Below, piece by piece: positions 5,362-6,628 of a stretch of DNA of 6,628 nt; positions within the stretch are counted from its first letter, which is position 1, and every line of letters starts with the position of its first letter. Made by a program: the position numbers and the translations under genes. This stretch comes from Paracoccaceae bacterium (GTDB lineage Bacteria > Pseudomonadota > Alphaproteobacteria > Rhodobacterales > Rhodobacteraceae), in assembly GCA_027080755.1 (NCBI GenBank), contig JALWQC010000034.1, forward strand, positions 2,670 through 9,297, written 5' to 3'. Under the pieces are notes generated by a model. The model saw only the letters and a program-made list of their open reading frames with translations, did no database searches and had not been told where the DNA came from.

Positions 5362-6171
5362 ATGGGGTATGGCATAGCAGTTGAAGAAATCGGCGAGGTG
5401 GACCTATATCGTTTCGGGCGCAGCAAGCAGATTTTCAGGGGATCGAAGCCGAACTTGAAGAAACCCTATGTGGCCTTTATCGGTGGTTCGGAGACCTTCG
5501 GGAAATTTGTATCAACGCCCTTTCCCGATATGGTGCAACGCTATCTGCGGATGACCTGCGCCAACTGGGGAACGCCGGGGGCGGGGCCGGGGTTTTTCCT
5601 GAAGGATCCGGTGATACTCGAGGCATGTTCCAACGCGGAAATCTGCGTGGTGCAGGTGATGAATCCGGTTGCCCTGTCCAACCGGCTGTATTCCGTATTT
5701 CCACGCAGGAATATGCGGCTGCGCGGGGTGTCGTCTGCCTTGCGGTCGCTTTTTCCCGGGGTGGTTTTTGAAGACTTCAAATATGTTTCCGCCATGCTGC
5801 GTAAACTGGCCTCCGAGGATATCGAGGCCTACCAAAGCGTTCTGGAAGAACAGCGCTATGCCTGGGTATCGCGTATGCGGGAATTGCTGAACGATATCGA
5901 AACCCGCAAGCTTCTGTTATGGCTGGCCCCCGTGGATGCGGCAAAGTCGGGGTGTATCATTACCGATGAGATGGTCGCGGCTGTTGGTGATCAGGTCGAA
6001 AAGGTTGTTACTGTGCGCATAAACGCCAAGTCTGGGGCGAATATGGCCTTTAATGGCGCCATGCGGGATTCCGCCTGGATGACACGCGGCGTCCATTCCG
6101 AGGTCTCCAAGGAATTGTCACAAGTTCTGGGGGAAATGCTTAATCTGGATCAGGCGCTGGGCCTTGGGTAA
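5362..6171 (+). CDS. DUF6473-like protein, possible SGNH-hydrolase fold
   Basis: A 269-residue cytosolic protein without signal peptide or membrane segment, which I recognise as resembling Rhodobacteraceae proteins labelled DUF6473; no function is established to my knowledge. Conserved-looking parts are RFGRSKQIFRGSKPNL (17-32), YVAFIGGSETFGKFVSTPFP (36-55), NWGTPGAGPGFFLKD (68-82), VVQVMNPVALSNRLY (96-110), then a charged helical stretch (about 125-182) and KLLLWLAP (183-190). The order S43, G70, N101, H245 mirrors blocks I, II, III and V of SGNH hydrolases, and FIGGSETFG resembles their GDSxTxG. However, the Asp of GDS is Gly here, and the position three before H245 is Arg rather than the Asp of DxxH. 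Hydrolase activity is therefore inference only. GGAGGG at 5350-5355, six bases before the ATG, supports the start. A CtrA box lies upstream and a strong terminator starts inside its stop codon, so it is a single-gene unit. Confidence 0.8.
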   Translation: MGYGIAVEEIGEVDLYRFGRSKQIFRGSKPNLKKPYVAFIGGSETFGKFVSTPFPDMVQRYLRMTCANWGTPGAGPGFFLKDPVILEACSNAEICVVQVMNPVALSNRLYSVFPRRNMRLRGVSSALRSLFPGVVFEDFKYVSAMLRKLASEDIEAYQSVLEEQRYAWVSRMRELLNDIETRKLLLWLAPVDAAKSGCIITDEMVAAVGDQVEKVVTVRINAKSGANMAFNGAMRDSAWMTRGVHSEVSKELSQVLGEMLNLDQALGLG

Positions 6172-6206
6172 AGCCCGCCGGTAAAGGCGGGCTTTGACGG
6201 TTTTTT
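6170..6206 (+). terminator. Intrinsic terminator between convergent genes
   Basis: AAAGCCCGCC (6170-6179), loop GGTAAA, GGCGGGCTTT (6186-6195) make a perfect 10-bp stem, followed after GACGG by six T (6201-6206). The left arm begins in the TAA stop of the DUF6473-like gene, and the T-run overlaps the etfA stop codon on the other strand. On the minus strand the same stem ends in TTT without a longer U-tract, so it may also stop etfA transcripts, less efficiently. Confidence 0.85.
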
Positions 6207-6628
6207 AGCCCAGAGCTTTTTCAAGCTCCGGAACGGCATCGAACAGATCGGCAACCAACCCGTAATCGGCAACCTGAAAGATCGGGGCTTCTTCGTCCTT
6301 GTTGATAGCGACGATAACCTTGGAATCTTTCATACCGGCCAGATGCTGGATGGCGCCGGAAATGCCGATGGCGATATAAAGCTCGGGCGCGACAACCTTG
6401 CCGGTTTGACCGACCTGCCAGTCATTGGGCGCATAGCCGGAATCCACCGCAGCGCGCGAAGCCCCGACAGCCGCCCCGAGCTTGTCGGCCAGCTTTTCGA
6501 TAATGGCGAAGTTTTCCTCGGAGCCGACACCGCGACCACCCGACACCACGACCTTGGCCGAGGTCAGTTCGGGACGATCCGATTCCTGCACCTTGTCTTC
6601 CACCCATTCCGACAGGCCCGGGTTTGCC
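6205..6628 (-). CDS. etfA: Electron transfer flavoprotein subunit alpha, C-terminal part
   Basis: A partial gene: the reading frame stays open to the right edge (first residues [14 protein letters not shown]), leaving about 140 of the roughly 310 residues of the family. With EtfB it forms the FAD/AMP-containing soluble carrier that takes electrons from acyl-CoA dehydrogenases and passes them to ETF-ubiquinone oxidoreductase. Seen: the FAD-binding domain with [40 protein letters not shown], the [11 protein letters not shown] stretch and [23 protein letters not shown], ending [12 protein letters not shown] at 6601-6603 and ATG at 6605-6607 (another frame) are not its start. etfB is expected upstream, beyond the window. 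It meets the DUF6473-like gene tail to tail over the shared hairpin. Confidence 0.95.
   Translation of the reverse strand, partial: ANPGLSEWVEDKVQESDRPELTSAKVVVSGGRGVGSEENFAIIEKLADKLGAAVGASRAAVDSGYAPNDWQVGQTGKVVAPELYIAIGISGAIQHLAGMKDSKVIVAINKDEEAPIFQVADYGLVADLFDAVPELEKALG

Noticed and set aside
5178..5426. 82-codon minus-strand frame across the divergent promoter region
   Set aside because: It is Pro/Arg/Tyr-rich without family resemblance, overlaps the start of hbd and the CtrA box, and has no good ribosome site.
6601..6607. GTG or ATG near the right edge as an etfA start
   Set aside because: The frame continues upstream with residues typical of EtfA, so the gene simply runs off the window; the ATG at 6605-6607 is in another frame.

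Overview
The window looks like an ordinary chromosomal stretch of a moderately GC-rich alphaproteobacterium, most likely Rhodobacteraceae (Rhodobacter/Roseobacter group). The grounds are the Rhodobacter-type L-malyl-CoA/beta-methylmalyl-CoA lyase of exactly the expected length, a DUF6473-like protein that I associate with this family, an etfA gene near a 3-hydroxybutyryl-CoA dehydrogenase, and a consensus CtrA box. I see no RNA gene, insertion sequence, CRISPR array or phage gene.

Layout: (1) 76-1323 (+), a Bcr/CflA-type MFS drug:H+ antiporter behind a perfect operator-like palindrome at 41-57. (2) 1420-2376 (+), mcl1. (3) 2410-3258 (+), a secreted Cys-paired repeat protein of unknown function, built as A-B-A-B from an exact 135-residue internal duplication and closed by tandem hairpins at 3257-3304. 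(4) 3368-4330 (+), accA. (5) 4327-5202 (-), 3-hydroxybutyryl-CoA dehydrogenase, which overlaps the 3' end of accA by 4 bp tail to tail. (6) 5203-5361, a divergent control region with a perfect TTAA-N7-TTAAC CtrA box, a GANTC site next to it and a 12-bp palindrome. (7) 5362-6171 (+), a DUF6473-like protein with a possible SGNH-hydrolase residue order. (8) A hairpin terminator at 6170-6206. (9) 6205-6628 (-), the C-terminal part of etfA, which runs off the right edge.

The named metabolic genes all act on acyl-CoA. Mcl1 interconverts malyl-CoA or methylmalyl-CoA with glyoxylate plus acetyl- or propionyl-CoA (ethylmalonyl-CoA pathway). AccA makes half of the carboxyltransferase that forms malonyl-CoA. 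Hbd oxidises or forms 3-hydroxybutyryl-CoA, and ETF takes electrons from acyl-CoA dehydrogenases. They do not form one operon: strand changes, terminators and separate ribosome binding sites split them into about five or six units.

The most unusual items are the A-B-A-B repeat protein and the CtrA-box-controlled DUF6473-like gene placed in the opposite direction between etfA and hbd. I found no clear multi-gene novel system.
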